From the NCBI RefSeq assembly GCF_001443605.1, contig NZ_CP013118.1:2599501-2663500 (forward strand): 64,000 nucleotides of DNA, read 5' to 3'. Within the stretch, counting starts at the first letter, position 1, and each line of letters begins with the position of its first letter. A model generated the notes under the pieces. It was not told the DNA's origin. It saw only the letters and a program-made list of their open reading frames with translations, and searched no databases. Position numbers and translations under genes: made by a program. This stretch comes from Salinivirga cyanobacteriivorans. Lineage in GTDB: Bacteria; Bacteroidota; Bacteroidia; Bacteroidales; Salinivirgaceae. This document shows positions 32,477 to 41,742 of the stretch, in pieces.

Positions 32477-34432
32477 CTAAAAAATTACACGGTTATCAAG
32501 GATTGCCGCTAGTTGGGTTTTAACCTTACTTAATCGGGAAATTTCCTGAATTATTTCAGTGCGCTCCTCTGTACTCAAGGATTGGTTTTGCTTTAGTTTC
32601 TCCATGTGCTCCCGCATCATTTCTTTAATGCGTTGAAGCTTATACTCCACCAGCAATCGTTCAATGAGTCTTGTCAGGTTCGACTCTTCAAAATTCTTTT
32701 CAGGTGCTCTTATCTCCCATATTTTGCTTAGTTCGTAGTTGCGGCTGGTAATATCAACTATGGTTTTAACTATTTCGGAGTCCTCGTGGTTAAGGAAATA
32801 CTTTTCGTTTACTGCATAGCCTTTTACCTGGAAGTTCATCATTTCATCCAGGATTTTATGATGAACCGGGTGGGCGAATGTCAGGCCATCCTGGCTCAGG
32901 TCTTCCAGCACAAAGTCGGCCACTGAAATCATTTGTTGGTTATCTTCTTCATCTAAGGTTTCGAGTGAGTCTATGGCCAGCTCAGTTTCACCGTGTTCAA
33001 GCAAAAGCCAAATGAGTTCGCGTTCGGCCTGGTGGAGTGTGGGTTCGTTTGGTGATATTAGATTGCGTTCATTGGGAGCCGGGGTTGTGTTTTCCTGTCT
33101 TGATTGCTGCTTATCTTTCTCTTTGAAAAAACGTTTTTTCCTTATTTTTTTTATCTCATCGTACAGCACTTTTTCCTGCATGTCGAGCATCCCGGCTGTT
33201 TCTTTCAGGTAAACTGAGCGCGTAATGCCATCGGGAATAATGGATATGGATTTTACGATATCGCTTACAATGCCTGCCTTTTTAACCGGGTCGTTGCCGG
33301 CTTCTTTTAATAATACACCTGTTTTAAAGCGTATGAAGTCTGTGGCATTGCTTTCAATATAATCTTTTACCGCCTGTGCACCATTTGCCCGGGCAAAACT
33401 GTCGGGGTCTTCTCCTTCGGGGAGAAGACATATTTTAACATTCATCTCTTCCTCGAGCACGATATCGATACCGCGCATTGAGGCTTTTATTCCGGCCGGG
33501 TCGCCATCGTATAAAATTACGAGGTTTGGGGTAAAACGTTTTATAAGTTTTACCTGCTCCGGCGTAAGTGATGTGCCCGAAGAAGCAACCACATTTTCAA
33601 CACCCGACTGGCTTAACGATATTACATCGGTATAACCTTCCACAAGAATACACTGGTTACGGCGGGTAATTTCTTTGCGAGCCTGGTAAATACCATACAG
33701 CACGCGACTTTTGTGGTAAATTTCTGACTCGGGCGAATTGAGGTATTTCGCCATTTTGGTGTCTTTCCGCATGATGCGGCCACCAAAAGCAATCACCTGC
33801 CCACTGAGGCTGTGGATGGGAAACATCACTCTCTCTGCAAAGCGATCAAATTTTCTATCCTCTTTTACAATGGTTAACCCGGTTTCGGTAAGAAATTCTA
33901 TTTTATAACCTTTTTTTAAAGCGGCATTCGTAAAAGCATCACGTTTGGCCGGGCTATAGCCCAGTTCATATTTTCGAATGGTGTTTTCTGTAAAGCCGCG
34001 TTCTTTGAAGTAGCTGAGCCCGATGCGTTTTCCTTCATCAGAATCAAAAAGTTGTTTTGTGTACCATTCCGCTGCAAATTGGGTTAAAATCAACATGCTT
34101 TCGCGTTGGTCCCGCATTTTAATGTCTTCAGGAGAAGGCTCTTTTTCTTCAATTTCGATGTTATACCTTTTTGCCAGGTTTTTAAGGGCCTCCGGGAAAC
34201 TCAACCCCTCTTGCTCCATGAGAAAGTTTACAGCATTGCCTCCTTTGCCGCAACCAAAGCATTTGTAAATTCCTTTTGAAGCACTAACGGTAAAAGAAGG
34301 TGTTTTCTCGTTGTGGAAAGGACATAAGCCAAGATAATTGGCACCACGTCGCTTAAGCGAAACGTAATCGCCAATTACATCTACTATATCGATGCTGTTG
34401 TAAATGCGGTCAAGGGTTAACTGATCTATCAT
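32477..34432 (-). CDS. dnaG: DNA primase
   Basis: DnaG makes RNA primers at the replication fork. The 651-residue protein has the N-terminal CHC2 zinc finger (Cys37, His40, Cys58, Cys61). The TOPRIM core starts around residue 260 (CILVEGYTDVISL, then VILYDGDPAG). The C-terminal DnaB-interacting region spans about 460-651, after a Lys/Gln-rich linker. The N-terminal MIDQLTLDRIYNSIDIVDVIG supports the ATG at 34432. It is a single gene with a Bacteroidota -7 box upstream. It does not lie in the classical rpsU-dnaG-rpoD operon. Confidence 0.96.
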   Translation of the reverse strand: MIDQLTLDRIYNSIDIVDVIGDYVSLKRRGANYLGLCPFHNEKTPSFTVSASKGIYKCFGCGKGGNAVNFLMEQEGLSFPEALKNLAKRYNIEIEEKEPSPEDIKMRDQRESMLILTQFAAEWYTKQLFDSDEGKRIGLSYFKERGFTENTIRKYELGYSPAKRDAFTNAALKKGYKIEFLTETGLTIVKEDRKFDRFAERVMFPIHSLSGQVIAFGGRIMRKDTKMAKYLNSPESEIYHKSRVLYGIYQARKEITRRNQCILVEGYTDVISLSQSGVENVVASSGTSLTPEQVKLIKRFTPNLVILYDGDPAGIKASMRGIDIVLEEEMNVKICLLPEGEDPDSFARANGAQAVKDYIESNATDFIRFKTGVLLKEAGNDPVKKAGIVSDIVKSISIIPDGITRSVYLKETAGMLDMQEKVLYDEIKKIRKKRFFKEKDKQQSRQENTTPAPNERNLISPNEPTLHQAERELIWLLLEHGETELAIDSLETLDEEDNQQMISVADFVLEDLSQDGLTFAHPVHHKILDEMMNFQVKGYAVNEKYFLNHEDSEIVKTIVDITSRNYELSKIWEIRAPEKNFEESNLTRLIERLLVEYKLQRIKEMMREHMEKLKQNQSLSTEERTEIIQEISRLSKVKTQLAAILDNRVIF

Positions 34433-34465
34433 TGCAAGAAATCAAAAATTGTAATTGATTAAATA

Positions 34466-34473
34466 CAAAGATA
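34466..34473 (-). promoter_or_regulatory. -7 box upstream of dnaG
   Basis: On the minus strand the sequence is TATCTTTG, an exact consensus match, 33 bases before the ATG. A TTTG at 34498-34501 may be the -33 box, with a slightly long spacer of 24. Confidence 0.5.
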
Positions 34474-34526
34474 GCATCTCTGAAGGATATTTTAATGCAA
34501 AAACCGGGAAAGGATAAAGCTAATTT

Positions 34527-35459
34527 TTAATTTTTTTGCTTGAAAATCCAATAAGATTTGTCGGTTGTTTTTCTCAGAAAATCAAGCTTTTGCAATGCCT
34601 CATAGCGATCGCTGAATTGCTGCATTGAAACGCGGAATTTACCATCAGCCTCTACTACGGTGGCGTTGTGGCCTTCTTTTATTAAATCGTCTGCCAAAAG
34701 CTGTGCATTTTTACGTCTATTATAGCTTCCCGCAATAATGTGATATTCGAAAGCCTCTTCTTTTTCGCTGTAATAGAGGGCTTGCTCTTTTTTAGTTGCT
34801 ATTTCATTGATGTCTGCAGAATCTTTTGTTGTATCTTTTTCTTCAGGTTGGGATATCCCAATGGCAGCAGTTTGATTTTTTTGCTCTTGCTTGAAGAAAT
34901 CAGTGCCAAAAGTAAGTACTGCCCCGATAATGAGTATGGGGCCAAGCACGGCGGCAACTCTCACCATGGTTTTTTTGCTCATAATGCCCTGGTTTTGATT
35001 TATTGGTACGGTTTTCAAAGATTTTGAAGTGCGTATGCTCAGATCTATGGGCAGATTTACCGGTGTTAGTCCGTAAGCATCAGCCAACAGGTTTTGTTCC
35101 ACATCTGCTCTGAATTGAAAATGATGGTTTTCATCCAGATATAAAGCGCCAAGGCCATTTACAATTACCAGCCCATCTGTAAGCAGGGTGTGTTTAATGT
35201 GCTTGACCTCTTCAGAAAGCCAGGTTGCAGCGGCTTCGTAAGTCAGTTCTCTTTTGTGAGCAATATAGTTCACCAATAGCCCGTCGTTTCTGCGAAGGGC
35301 ATTATTAAAAGCTAATGATTTTGAAGGCGGATAAATCATTTCGCGCTGATCGTCAATTATGGCAGAACGAAATTCAGCTACAAATCCCCCAAGTTCCGGC
35401 ACAATTACACAATTATGCAGGAACAATAAATCTGAAATATATTTACTCAATGTCGACAT
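34527..35459 (-). CDS. HU-CCDC81 and SPOR domain protein
   Basis: This 310-residue protein combines an N-terminal CCDC81-type HU-like domain (about 5-130; YISDLLFLHNCVIVPELGGFV is its signature). One membrane helix follows (about 168-190, RVAAVLGPILIIGAVLTFG). A C-terminal SPOR domain spans about 235-310 (FEYHIIAGSYNRRKNAQLLAD). SPOR domains bind denuded septal peptidoglycan, so the protein probably acts at the division site with its HU-like part in the cytoplasm. This architecture is typical of Bacteroidota. The ATG at 35459 is used; a TTG one codon upstream is less likely. It is transcribed divergently from pheS. Confidence 0.9.
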   Translation of the reverse strand: MSTLSKYISDLLFLHNCVIVPELGGFVAEFRSAIIDDQREMIYPPSKSLAFNNALRRNDGLLVNYIAHKRELTYEAAATWLSEEVKHIKHTLLTDGLVIVNGLGALYLDENHHFQFRADVEQNLLADAYGLTPVNLPIDLSIRTSKSLKTVPINQNQGIMSKKTMVRVAAVLGPILIIGAVLTFGTDFFKQEQKNQTAAIGISQPEEKDTTKDSADINEIATKKEQALYYSEKEEAFEYHIIAGSYNRRKNAQLLADDLIKEGHNATVVEADGKFRVSMQQFSDRYEALQKLDFLRKTTDKSYWIFKQKN

Positions 35460-35569
35460 CAACTACAAAATTACGAAATAAACTACGAAGAATAACATAA
35501 TTTTTGACCGTTGCCTATATTTTAACGGCCAAGAAAGGCAAATATGACGCTAATACAGCAATTTTCCAA

Positions 35570-35601
35570 TTTGCTCAAGAGATAAAAAACATGTAATTTC
35601 G
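35570..35601 (+). promoter_or_regulatory. Promoter of pheS
   Basis: TTTG (35570-35573) and TAATTTCG (35594-35601, one mismatch to TAnnTTTG) are spaced by 20 bases, the ideal Bacteroidota distance, 31 bases before the pheS ATG. Confidence 0.55.
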
Positions 35602-35632
35602 TAGCTTCTTATAAATCATATAAGTGCGCAAT

Positions 35633-36652
35633 ATGCTGGAAAAATTAGAACAGATTAAGAAAGAGGCAGAGGCTTTTGTGGCCAATTCGGAAGAAGAGAT
35701 TGAAGCTTTCCGGATTCAGTATTTAGGTAAGAAAGGAAAAATGAATGAAGTTTTTGCCGAGTTTAAAAAGGTTCCAAATGAACAAAAAAGGGAGTTCGGT
35801 AAAAAAATCAACGAAATAAAGACATTTCTACAGGAAAAAATTGATCGTTTTCATGCAGACCTGCAAAAGCAGCCTGAGGAGGCCAGTGGCGATGATTTAA
35901 CCCTGCCGGGAGATCCCGTAAAATGGGGAACCCGTCACCCGCTATCAATTGTAAGGCGCGAAATTATCGATATTTTTAGCCGCCTGGGTTACGTGGTTGC
36001 CGATGGACCCGAAATCGAAGACGATCATCACGTATTTAGCGCATTGAACTTCCCCGAGGAGCATCCGGCCAGAGATATGCAGGATACCTTTTTTATTGAA
36101 AAACAACCCGATGTGCTTTTACGCACACACACATCTTCTATCCAGGTGCGTACAATGGAGCAAAATGATCCGCCTATTCGGGTGATTTGTCCAGGCCGCG
36201 TTTTTCGTAACGAAGCTATTTCGGCCAGAGCACACTGCATTTTTCATCAAATTGAAGGGCTTTACATCGATAAGGATGTGTCGTTTGCCGACTTAAAGCA
36301 AACTTTGCTCTATTTTGCACGCGAAATGTTTGGAGCTGATACCGAGATCAGGCTGCGACCCTCGTACTTCCCTTTTACCGAACCTTCTGCCGAAATGGAT
36401 GTGAGTTGCACCATTTGCGGAGGAAAAGGCTGTAATGTTTGTAAATATACCGGCTGGCTCGAAATTATGGGCTGCGGTATGGTCGATCCAAACGTGCTCG
36501 AAAGCTCTGATATTGACCCTGAAATTTATTCCGGATTTGCATTCGGTATGGGTATTGAGCGTATTGCAATGTTGAAATACCAGGTAAAAGACCTTCGTTA
36601 TTACTTTGAAAACGATGTGCGTTTTTTGGGTCAATTCGAAAATGAGGTCTAG
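35633..36652 (+). CDS. pheS: Phenylalanine--tRNA ligase alpha subunit
   Basis: PheS is the catalytic subunit of the alpha2-beta2 synthetase that charges tRNA-Phe. The 339-residue protein has an N-terminal coiled-coil (about 1-90) and a class II core. Motif 1 is around GPEIEDDHHVFSALNFPEEHPARD. Motif 2 contains RVFRNEAISARAHCIFHQIEG, and motif 3 is GFAFGMGIERIAML near the end. The ATG at 35633 is preferred over the GTG nine bases upstream. pheT is not adjacent, so the two subunit genes are unlinked here, as in other Bacteroidota. Confidence 0.96.
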   Translation: MLEKLEQIKKEAEAFVANSEEEIEAFRIQYLGKKGKMNEVFAEFKKVPNEQKREFGKKINEIKTFLQEKIDRFHADLQKQPEEASGDDLTLPGDPVKWGTRHPLSIVRREIIDIFSRLGYVVADGPEIEDDHHVFSALNFPEEHPARDMQDTFFIEKQPDVLLRTHTSSIQVRTMEQNDPPIRVICPGRVFRNEAISARAHCIFHQIEGLYIDKDVSFADLKQTLLYFAREMFGADTEIRLRPSYFPFTEPSAEMDVSCTICGGKGCNVCKYTGWLEIMGCGMVDPNVLESSDIDPEIYSGFAFGMGIERIAMLKYQVKDLRYYFENDVRFLGQFENEV

Positions 36653-36791
36653 GCAATTTATGTAAACCGGGCCATCGGAATTTTGAAAAACTCCCGGTAA
36701 AAGCTACTTGATTATGGTTGCCCAACCTTTGAAAGCAAACCGATTCATTTCGTTATTGACGCTTGGCAAATGGATGTTTTTTTTCTTACCT

Positions 36792-36809
36792 TTAAACCAA
36801 AAGGTTTAA
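36792..36809 (+). promoter_or_regulatory. Small hairpin abutting the sirtuin start codon
   Basis: TTAAACC (36792-36798) and GGTTTAA (36803-36809) form a perfect 7-bp inverted repeat with an AAAA loop, ending one base before the ATG. A -7-like TACCTTTA overlaps it at 36787. It could be an operator or a translation-masking hairpin. Confidence 0.35.
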
Positions 36810-36810
36810 T

Positions 36811-37506
36811 ATGTCTAAAAAGCTTGTCGTATTGTCGGGAGCAGGAATGAGTGCTGAAAGTGGTATTCGTACTTTTCGCGATAAAGACGGATGGTGGCAA
36901 AACCACAATCCTATGGAATTGGCTTCACCCGAAGCTTTTGAAAGCGATCCACAGCTGGTGCTCGATTTTTATAATTACCGGCGTAAAAAGGTGATGGAAG
37001 CCGAGCCAAATGAGGGCCATAAAGGTCTGGTTAAATTGGAGCAGGATTTCGACGTACAAATTGTAACCCAAAATGTAGACGATTTGCATGAAAGGGCCGG
37101 AAGCAAAAATGTACTGCATTTGCATGGCGAGATACGAAAGGCCCGTTCTACAACAGATCCGTGGCTGGTATATGATTTAGAAGGCAGTGAGCTGAATCTC
37201 GGAGATAAATGTGAGAAAGGCAGCCAACTAAGGCCGCATGTGGTTTGGTTCGGCGAAGCTGTACCTGCCATAGAAGCGGCAGCTAATATTGTGGCACATG
37301 CCGATATTTTTGTGATCATTGGAACAGCCTTAGCCGTTTATCCGGCAGCAGGACTCACCAATTACCTCCGGAAAGGGGTGCCTGTTTTTGTAATTAATCC
37401 CGATACAGCACATGAAAATTTTTCATCGCAAATTGAATTTATAGAAACAGGAGCCGTTGAGGGAGTTAAAATACTTCAAAAAAAATTAAAATCATATGTG
37501 GAATAA
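36811..37506 (+). CDS. Sir2-family NAD-dependent protein deacylase (sirtuin)
   Basis: Sirtuins remove acyl groups from lysine using NAD and release nicotinamide. The 231-residue protein has the NAD-binding GAGMSAESGIRTFRD at the N-terminus, TQNVDDLHERAG, and the catalytic His in LHLHGE. The substrate-pocket pattern Y-x-x-R (YNYR near residue 53) is that of SIRT5/CobB-type desuccinylases. The four zinc cysteines of classical sirtuins are absent; only one Cys (GDKCEKG) remains in that region. The last 11 bases overlap the start of the next gene. The NAD salvage genes pncB and pncA lie 3 kb downstream. Confidence 0.9.
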   Translation: MSKKLVVLSGAGMSAESGIRTFRDKDGWWQNHNPMELASPEAFESDPQLVLDFYNYRRKKVMEAEPNEGHKGLVKLEQDFDVQIVTQNVDDLHERAGSKNVLHLHGEIRKARSTTDPWLVYDLEGSELNLGDKCEKGSQLRPHVVWFGEAVPAIEAAANIVAHADIFVIIGTALAVYPAAGLTNYLRKGVPVFVINPDTAHENFSSQIEFIETGAVEGVKILQKKLKSYVE

Positions 37507-38131
37507 ATTATCGGTTATTTTTATACTGCTTTTTGCTACAAGTACTGCCAGTGCACAATTAGCAAATTTCAAAGGTGGGTTGGAGGCCGGAGTAATGGGT
37601 ACCCAGGTCGACGGCGATACGCTGAGCGGCTACGATAAAGCCGGACTTAGAGTAGGCGGATTTATTGAAAAGCCGGTAACAGAAGAAATTAGTGTACAAT
37701 TTGCAATGGTGTATACTCAAAAAGGCAGCCAGGGAGCAAAAAAAGTAGACGATCCGTTCTCTTTCTACGAAATCAATCTTCATTATGTCGACATGCCGCT
37801 CACGGCAAGGTATTACCACAAATCCGGCGTGTTTGGAGAAGGCGGACTGGCCCTGGGGTATCTTTTTAAGCAAAAAGAAGAGGGTAATAACCTTGTAGGC
37901 CAATTCAGAGTTGATGAGTCTCCCGGATTTAACAAATTTGAATTAAGCTGGCACCTTGGAATCGGATACAAGATTTTCCCGTATACATCTGTACATGCTC
38001 AGTTTGCTTATTCTTTGCTTAAGATACGGGGTAAATACGATTCTGAAATACCAGGTGTTTATGCCGGGCAATACAATAATACACTGATGGTTGCGTTGCA
38101 AATTTACCTGGGAAAGCGCGATAAGTCTTAG
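37496..38131 (+). CDS. Outer-membrane beta-barrel protein (PorT-like), 211 residues
   Basis: A signal peptide (to about residue 21, ending ASAQ) is followed by alternating amphipathic strands typical of the small barrels annotated as outer-membrane beta-barrel or PorT family. GGLEAGVMGTQVDGDTLSGYDKAGLRVGGF is the usual opening strand pair. The last strand ends with an aromatic pattern near VALQIYLGKR. It overlaps the 3' end of the sirtuin gene by 11 bases in another frame, which suggests coupling. The function is unknown; members range from structural barrels to type IX accessory proteins. Confidence 0.78.
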   Translation: MWNKLSVIFILLFATSTASAQLANFKGGLEAGVMGTQVDGDTLSGYDKAGLRVGGFIEKPVTEEISVQFAMVYTQKGSQGAKKVDDPFSFYEINLHYVDMPLTARYYHKSGVFGEGGLALGYLFKQKEEGNNLVGQFRVDESPGFNKFELSWHLGIGYKIFPYTSVHAQFAYSLLKIRGKYDSEIPGVYAGQYNNTLMVALQIYLGKRDKS

Positions 38132-38206
38132 TTTGCTTCATAGTGATTAAATAAAGTTTTGAATTAACTGACGGTTCAAATCAAAAAAAGCTAAAAACCT
38201 ATAAGA

Positions 38207-38884
38207 ATGAACAAGATTACGATATTAATTTTCTGCGTTTTTGCTTTGGCATCTACTACTGAAGCACAAATAAAATATGGCCTGCGTGGTGGAGTGAGCT
38301 CTTCTCAATTAACTTTGGATAAGGCAATTGAAGTCACAACCGCTGATAACCCCGACACCAAACTAAGGATGGAGGCCAAAAGAGCAAAAGTAGGGCTGCA
38401 CTTTGGGGGAATGCTGCAGGCTACCATCGCAGGCATGTATATACAGCCTGAGCTGCTTATTGTATCTACCGGTGGCGAAGTTGAGGTGACCAAAATAGCT
38501 GATGACGGCCAAAAGATAGGATCAACCATTGCCGATCAGCGTTTTATGCGTTTAGACATACCTGTTGTTGCTGGCTGGAAGGTTGGCCCGGCACGTTTTG
38601 GACTGGGTCCCGTGGCTTCTTTTAACCTGAGCGGCAATGACGAATTGCAAAAGATTATCGAAGAACGGGTAGGCGATGGAACAGCAGCTGAAGAAAAACT
38701 TACTGCAGCTTCATGGGCGGTGCAGCTTGATGCTGGCTTAAATGTATTGGGTATACTTGCTCTTGATGTGAAATATGAGTTTGGCTTGAGCAAACTTGGC
38801 TCAGGGGTGCAGATAGCAGATCAAAACTACAACTTTACACAACGTAATAATCAGCTGATTTTTAGTGTTGGATATCTGTTTTAA
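38207..38884 (+). CDS. Outer-membrane beta-barrel protein (PorT-like), 225 residues
   Basis: This is a second small barrel, with a signal peptide ending TEAQ near residue 21 and the opening IKYGLRGGVSSSQLTL. Strand-like repeats run through QPELLIVSTGGEV and RFGLGPVASFNLSG to a terminal strand ending in SVGYLF, an aromatic C-terminus as expected for outer-membrane barrels. It follows the related gene at 37496 by 75 bases and is probably a distant paralogue from tandem duplication. The terminator at 38910 follows. Confidence 0.78.
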   Translation: MNKITILIFCVFALASTTEAQIKYGLRGGVSSSQLTLDKAIEVTTADNPDTKLRMEAKRAKVGLHFGGMLQATIAGMYIQPELLIVSTGGEVEVTKIADDGQKIGSTIADQRFMRLDIPVVAGWKVGPARFGLGPVASFNLSGNDELQKIIEERVGDGTAAEEKLTAASWAVQLDAGLNVLGILALDVKYEFGLSKLGSGVQIADQNYNFTQRNNQLIFSVGYLF

Positions 38885-38909
38885 ACTTAAAACTATATTT
38901 TTTAACAGA

Positions 38910-38937
38910 GGCTGTTTTCAATAGAAGACAGCCTTTT
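38910..38937 (+). terminator. Rho-independent terminator after the barrel genes
   Basis: GGCTGTTTTC (38910-38919) pairs with GAAGACAGCC (38924-38933) with one G-T pair and a 4-base loop, followed by TTTT. Confidence 0.8.
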
Positions 38938-39034
38938 GTGTATAAAAAATCCTGTCAGATTATTAAATTTGTCTGTCACAATACATCAAGAGGGCCAAAG
39001 GTCCTTTGGTAAGCTTATTTAAAACTTTTGCATT

Positions 39035-40192
39035 ATGCAGATAAAACCTGTTAATGATTCGAGCCGGGAAACATGTTTTTTAAATGTACCCCGGAAAATA
39101 TATGCCAACGACCCAAACTGGACCTGTCCGCTCGACGCCGAGATTCGCGATATTTTTATCCCCTCACGCAATAAAAAGCTGGAGTATGGCGAAGCTCAAC
39201 GTTGGATTTTAACCGATAAGGGTGGGGCGCTGATTGGCCGCATTGCAGCTTTTTACGATAAGCGAAGAGCTTTTAAAGAAAAGCCATATGCAGGAGGTAT
39301 CGGTTTCTTCGAATGCATAGACGATTATAAAGCGGCGCACATGCTGTTTGATACTGCAAAATCCTGGCTTGTAGAGCGTGGAATGGAAGTGATGGACGGA
39401 CCTGTGAATTTTGGCGAAAATTACGTGAACCAGGGATTACTGGTCGATGGTTTTATGCCACAGGCATATGGTATGCCATACAATAAGCCTTATTACAAAC
39501 AACTTTTCGAAGAATATGGATTTCGCACTTATTTCGAAATGTACTCTTATCATCTTGACCTGACCAAACCATTTCCGGAGCGACAGGTGCAATTTGCCAG
39601 GCATATAGCATCAAAGAATGAATATGCATTTGAGCATTTTAAATTTCAAAACCACGAAAAGTACTTAAAAGATATTGTAAGTATTTACAATGAAGTATGG
39701 TCCCATTTTCATGATGATTACATTCCTTTGGAATATGATGAAATAGAAAAAATGATGATAGAGGCTAAACCCATTATACGAGAAGAGTATATTTGGTTTA
39801 TTTATCATCAGCAAAAGCCCATCGGTATGTTGATTACCTTTCCCGACATTAATCAGATTTTGCGTAAGCTGAATGGGAAACTGGATTTTATTGGCAAATT
39901 GAAATTTTTATGGGCAAAAGCTACCACACCTGTCACACGAGCCCGGTTATTGATTGCTGGAGTGTTGCCCGAATATCACAAAACTGGTGTAATAGGAGCC
40001 GGATACATGAAACATGTGGACGAGCTGAGGAAGCATGGAATAAAAGAACTTGAAAGCTCATGGATTGGCGATTACAATACGACTGTAAATAGATTATACC
40101 GATTACTTGGAGCTGAAAAAGTAAAAACGCATATCACTTACAGGCATCTATTCGATCAGAATGCTACATTTAAGCGCTTTATGTCTGAATAG
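39035..40192 (+). CDS. GNAT-like protein of unknown substrate
   Basis: This 385-residue cytosolic protein is of a type common in Bacteroidota and usually described as an N-acetyltransferase-like protein. The N-terminal half has a GNAT-like core (WILTDKGGALIGRIAAFYDKR, then GGIGFFECIDDYKAAHMLFDTAKSWL). A stretch with many aromatic residues follows (YGMPYNKPYYKQLFEEYGFRTYFEMYSYHLDL). The C-terminal half repeats a GNAT-like pattern ending in ELESSWIGDYNTTVNRLYRLLGAEK. Its acyl donor and target are unknown. It stands alone, between terminator 38910 and pncB. Confidence 0.6.
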   Translation: MQIKPVNDSSRETCFLNVPRKIYANDPNWTCPLDAEIRDIFIPSRNKKLEYGEAQRWILTDKGGALIGRIAAFYDKRRAFKEKPYAGGIGFFECIDDYKAAHMLFDTAKSWLVERGMEVMDGPVNFGENYVNQGLLVDGFMPQAYGMPYNKPYYKQLFEEYGFRTYFEMYSYHLDLTKPFPERQVQFARHIASKNEYAFEHFKFQNHEKYLKDIVSIYNEVWSHFHDDYIPLEYDEIEKMMIEAKPIIREEYIWFIYHQQKPIGMLITFPDINQILRKLNGKLDFIGKLKFLWAKATTPVTRARLLIAGVLPEYHKTGVIGAGYMKHVDELRKHGIKELESSWIGDYNTTVNRLYRLLGAEKVKTHITYRHLFDQNATFKRFMSE

Positions 40193-40320
40193 TTTCCGCA
40201 CAAGACAGGAGGGCATAAAAACTCTTTCCACTACCAGTTTGTTCTAACTATAAAGACATATGGTTTTGGATATTAGACTGTTATTGATAAACTTGAATTT
40301 ACGTTAAAGCGGAAATCATC

Positions 40321-41730
40321 ATGCTCAACTACTCAGCAACATATACCGATCAGTATCAACTTACAATGGCAGAGGTTTATTTTCAGAAAAACCGCCATAA
40401 TAAGAAAGCTGTTTTTGATTACTTTTTCAGGAAACCACCCTTTAATTCAGGGTATACTGTATTTGCCGGATTAGACACTTTGCTTGATATTCTTGAAAAT
40501 TTCAGGTTTACCCAGGAAGACATTGATTTTTTATACAAACAAAAGCTTAACGATTCTTTTCTCGATTTTTTAAAGCAATACCGTTTTTCGGGCGATGTAT
40601 ACAGTGCAAAAGAAGGCGAAATTGTTTTTCCGACTGAGCCGGTACTCACTGTAGAGGCAGAAATGCTGGATGCCCAATTGGTGGAAACACTTTTGCTAAA
40701 TGTGCTGAATTTTCAGTCGTTAATTGCGACCAAGGCGGCTCGTATGCGACAGGTTGCCGGTGACCGCGGCCTAATAGATTTTGGTTTGAGGCGGGCACAA
40801 AGTGCCGGAGCCTATCATGCTGCAAGGGCTGCTATTATAGGAGGTTTTAATGCCACAAGTAATGTAGTGGCAGGTAAAGATTTTGGTATTGCTGTTTCCG
40901 GAACCATGGCACACTCGCTTATCCAAAGTTATGAGGATGAATTAACGGCTTTTCGCCATTTTGCTGAGATCAGGCCCCATGATTGCGTACTGCTGGTCGA
41001 TACTTATAATACACTGAAAAGCGGCCTGCCAAATGCAATAAAGGTGGCCAAAGAGATGGAAGCAAGGGGTCAACAGCTAAAGGGTATACGCCTCGATAGC
41101 GGAGATTTGGCATTTTTATCACGCAAAGCACGAAAAATGCTCGATGATGCCGGATTGCAATATGTAAAAATTGCTGTCTCCAATCAGCTTGATGAGTGCC
41201 TCATTAAAAGTTTAAACGAACAGGGTGCACAAATAGACCTTTTCGGAGTTGGTACAAGCCTGGTTACCGGCCAGCCAGACAGTGCGCTCGATGGCGTGTT
41301 TAAACTTGCAGCATACGATGATGCACCACGTATTAAAATATCAGAATCAACAGCCAAAATTACTTTGCCCGGCCAGAAACAGGTTTATCGCATGACAGGG
41401 GAAAATGGAGTGTTTGTTGGGGCCGATGCAGTATGTATGAAAACAGATGATACATTGGAAAGAATGTATCATCCTTTCGATAAATTAAAATCAATGAATG
41501 TGAAAGATTTTAATAAAGAGCCATTACAACATAAGGTTATGAGTGCCGGAAAACGGCTTCAAAAACAGCAGCCGCTGACTTCGATTCAGCAATATGCAAG
41601 TAACAGAATTGGGCAGCTTCCCGCCGAATATAAAAGATTCGAAAACCCGCACATATACAAAGTCGGATTAAGCGAAAAACTTAATAACCTGAGAAATGAC
41701 CTGATTCACCAACATTTAGATAACCTATAA
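40321..41730 (+). CDS. pncB: Nicotinate phosphoribosyltransferase
   Basis: PncB converts nicotinate and PRPP to nicotinate mononucleotide, the entry step of the Preiss-Handler NAD salvage route. The 469-residue protein shows the family's N-terminal YTDQYQLTMAEVYF and the central GLRRAQSAGAYHAARAA. IRLDSGDLAFLSRKAR is the phosphate-binding strand region, and the signature GVGTSLVTGQPDSALDGVFKL follows. It is 12 bases upstream of pncA, so nicotinamide to nicotinate to NaMN is encoded in one operon. Confidence 0.95.
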   Translation: MLNYSATYTDQYQLTMAEVYFQKNRHNKKAVFDYFFRKPPFNSGYTVFAGLDTLLDILENFRFTQEDIDFLYKQKLNDSFLDFLKQYRFSGDVYSAKEGEIVFPTEPVLTVEAEMLDAQLVETLLLNVLNFQSLIATKAARMRQVAGDRGLIDFGLRRAQSAGAYHAARAAIIGGFNATSNVVAGKDFGIAVSGTMAHSLIQSYEDELTAFRHFAEIRPHDCVLLVDTYNTLKSGLPNAIKVAKEMEARGQQLKGIRLDSGDLAFLSRKARKMLDDAGLQYVKIAVSNQLDECLIKSLNEQGAQIDLFGVGTSLVTGQPDSALDGVFKLAAYDDAPRIKISESTAKITLPGQKQVYRMTGENGVFVGADAVCMKTDDTLERMYHPFDKLKSMNVKDFNKEPLQHKVMSAGKRLQKQQPLTSIQQYASNRIGQLPAEYKRFENPHIYKVGLSEKLNNLRNDLIHQHLDNL

Positions 41731-41742
41731 AACCACGGAGCT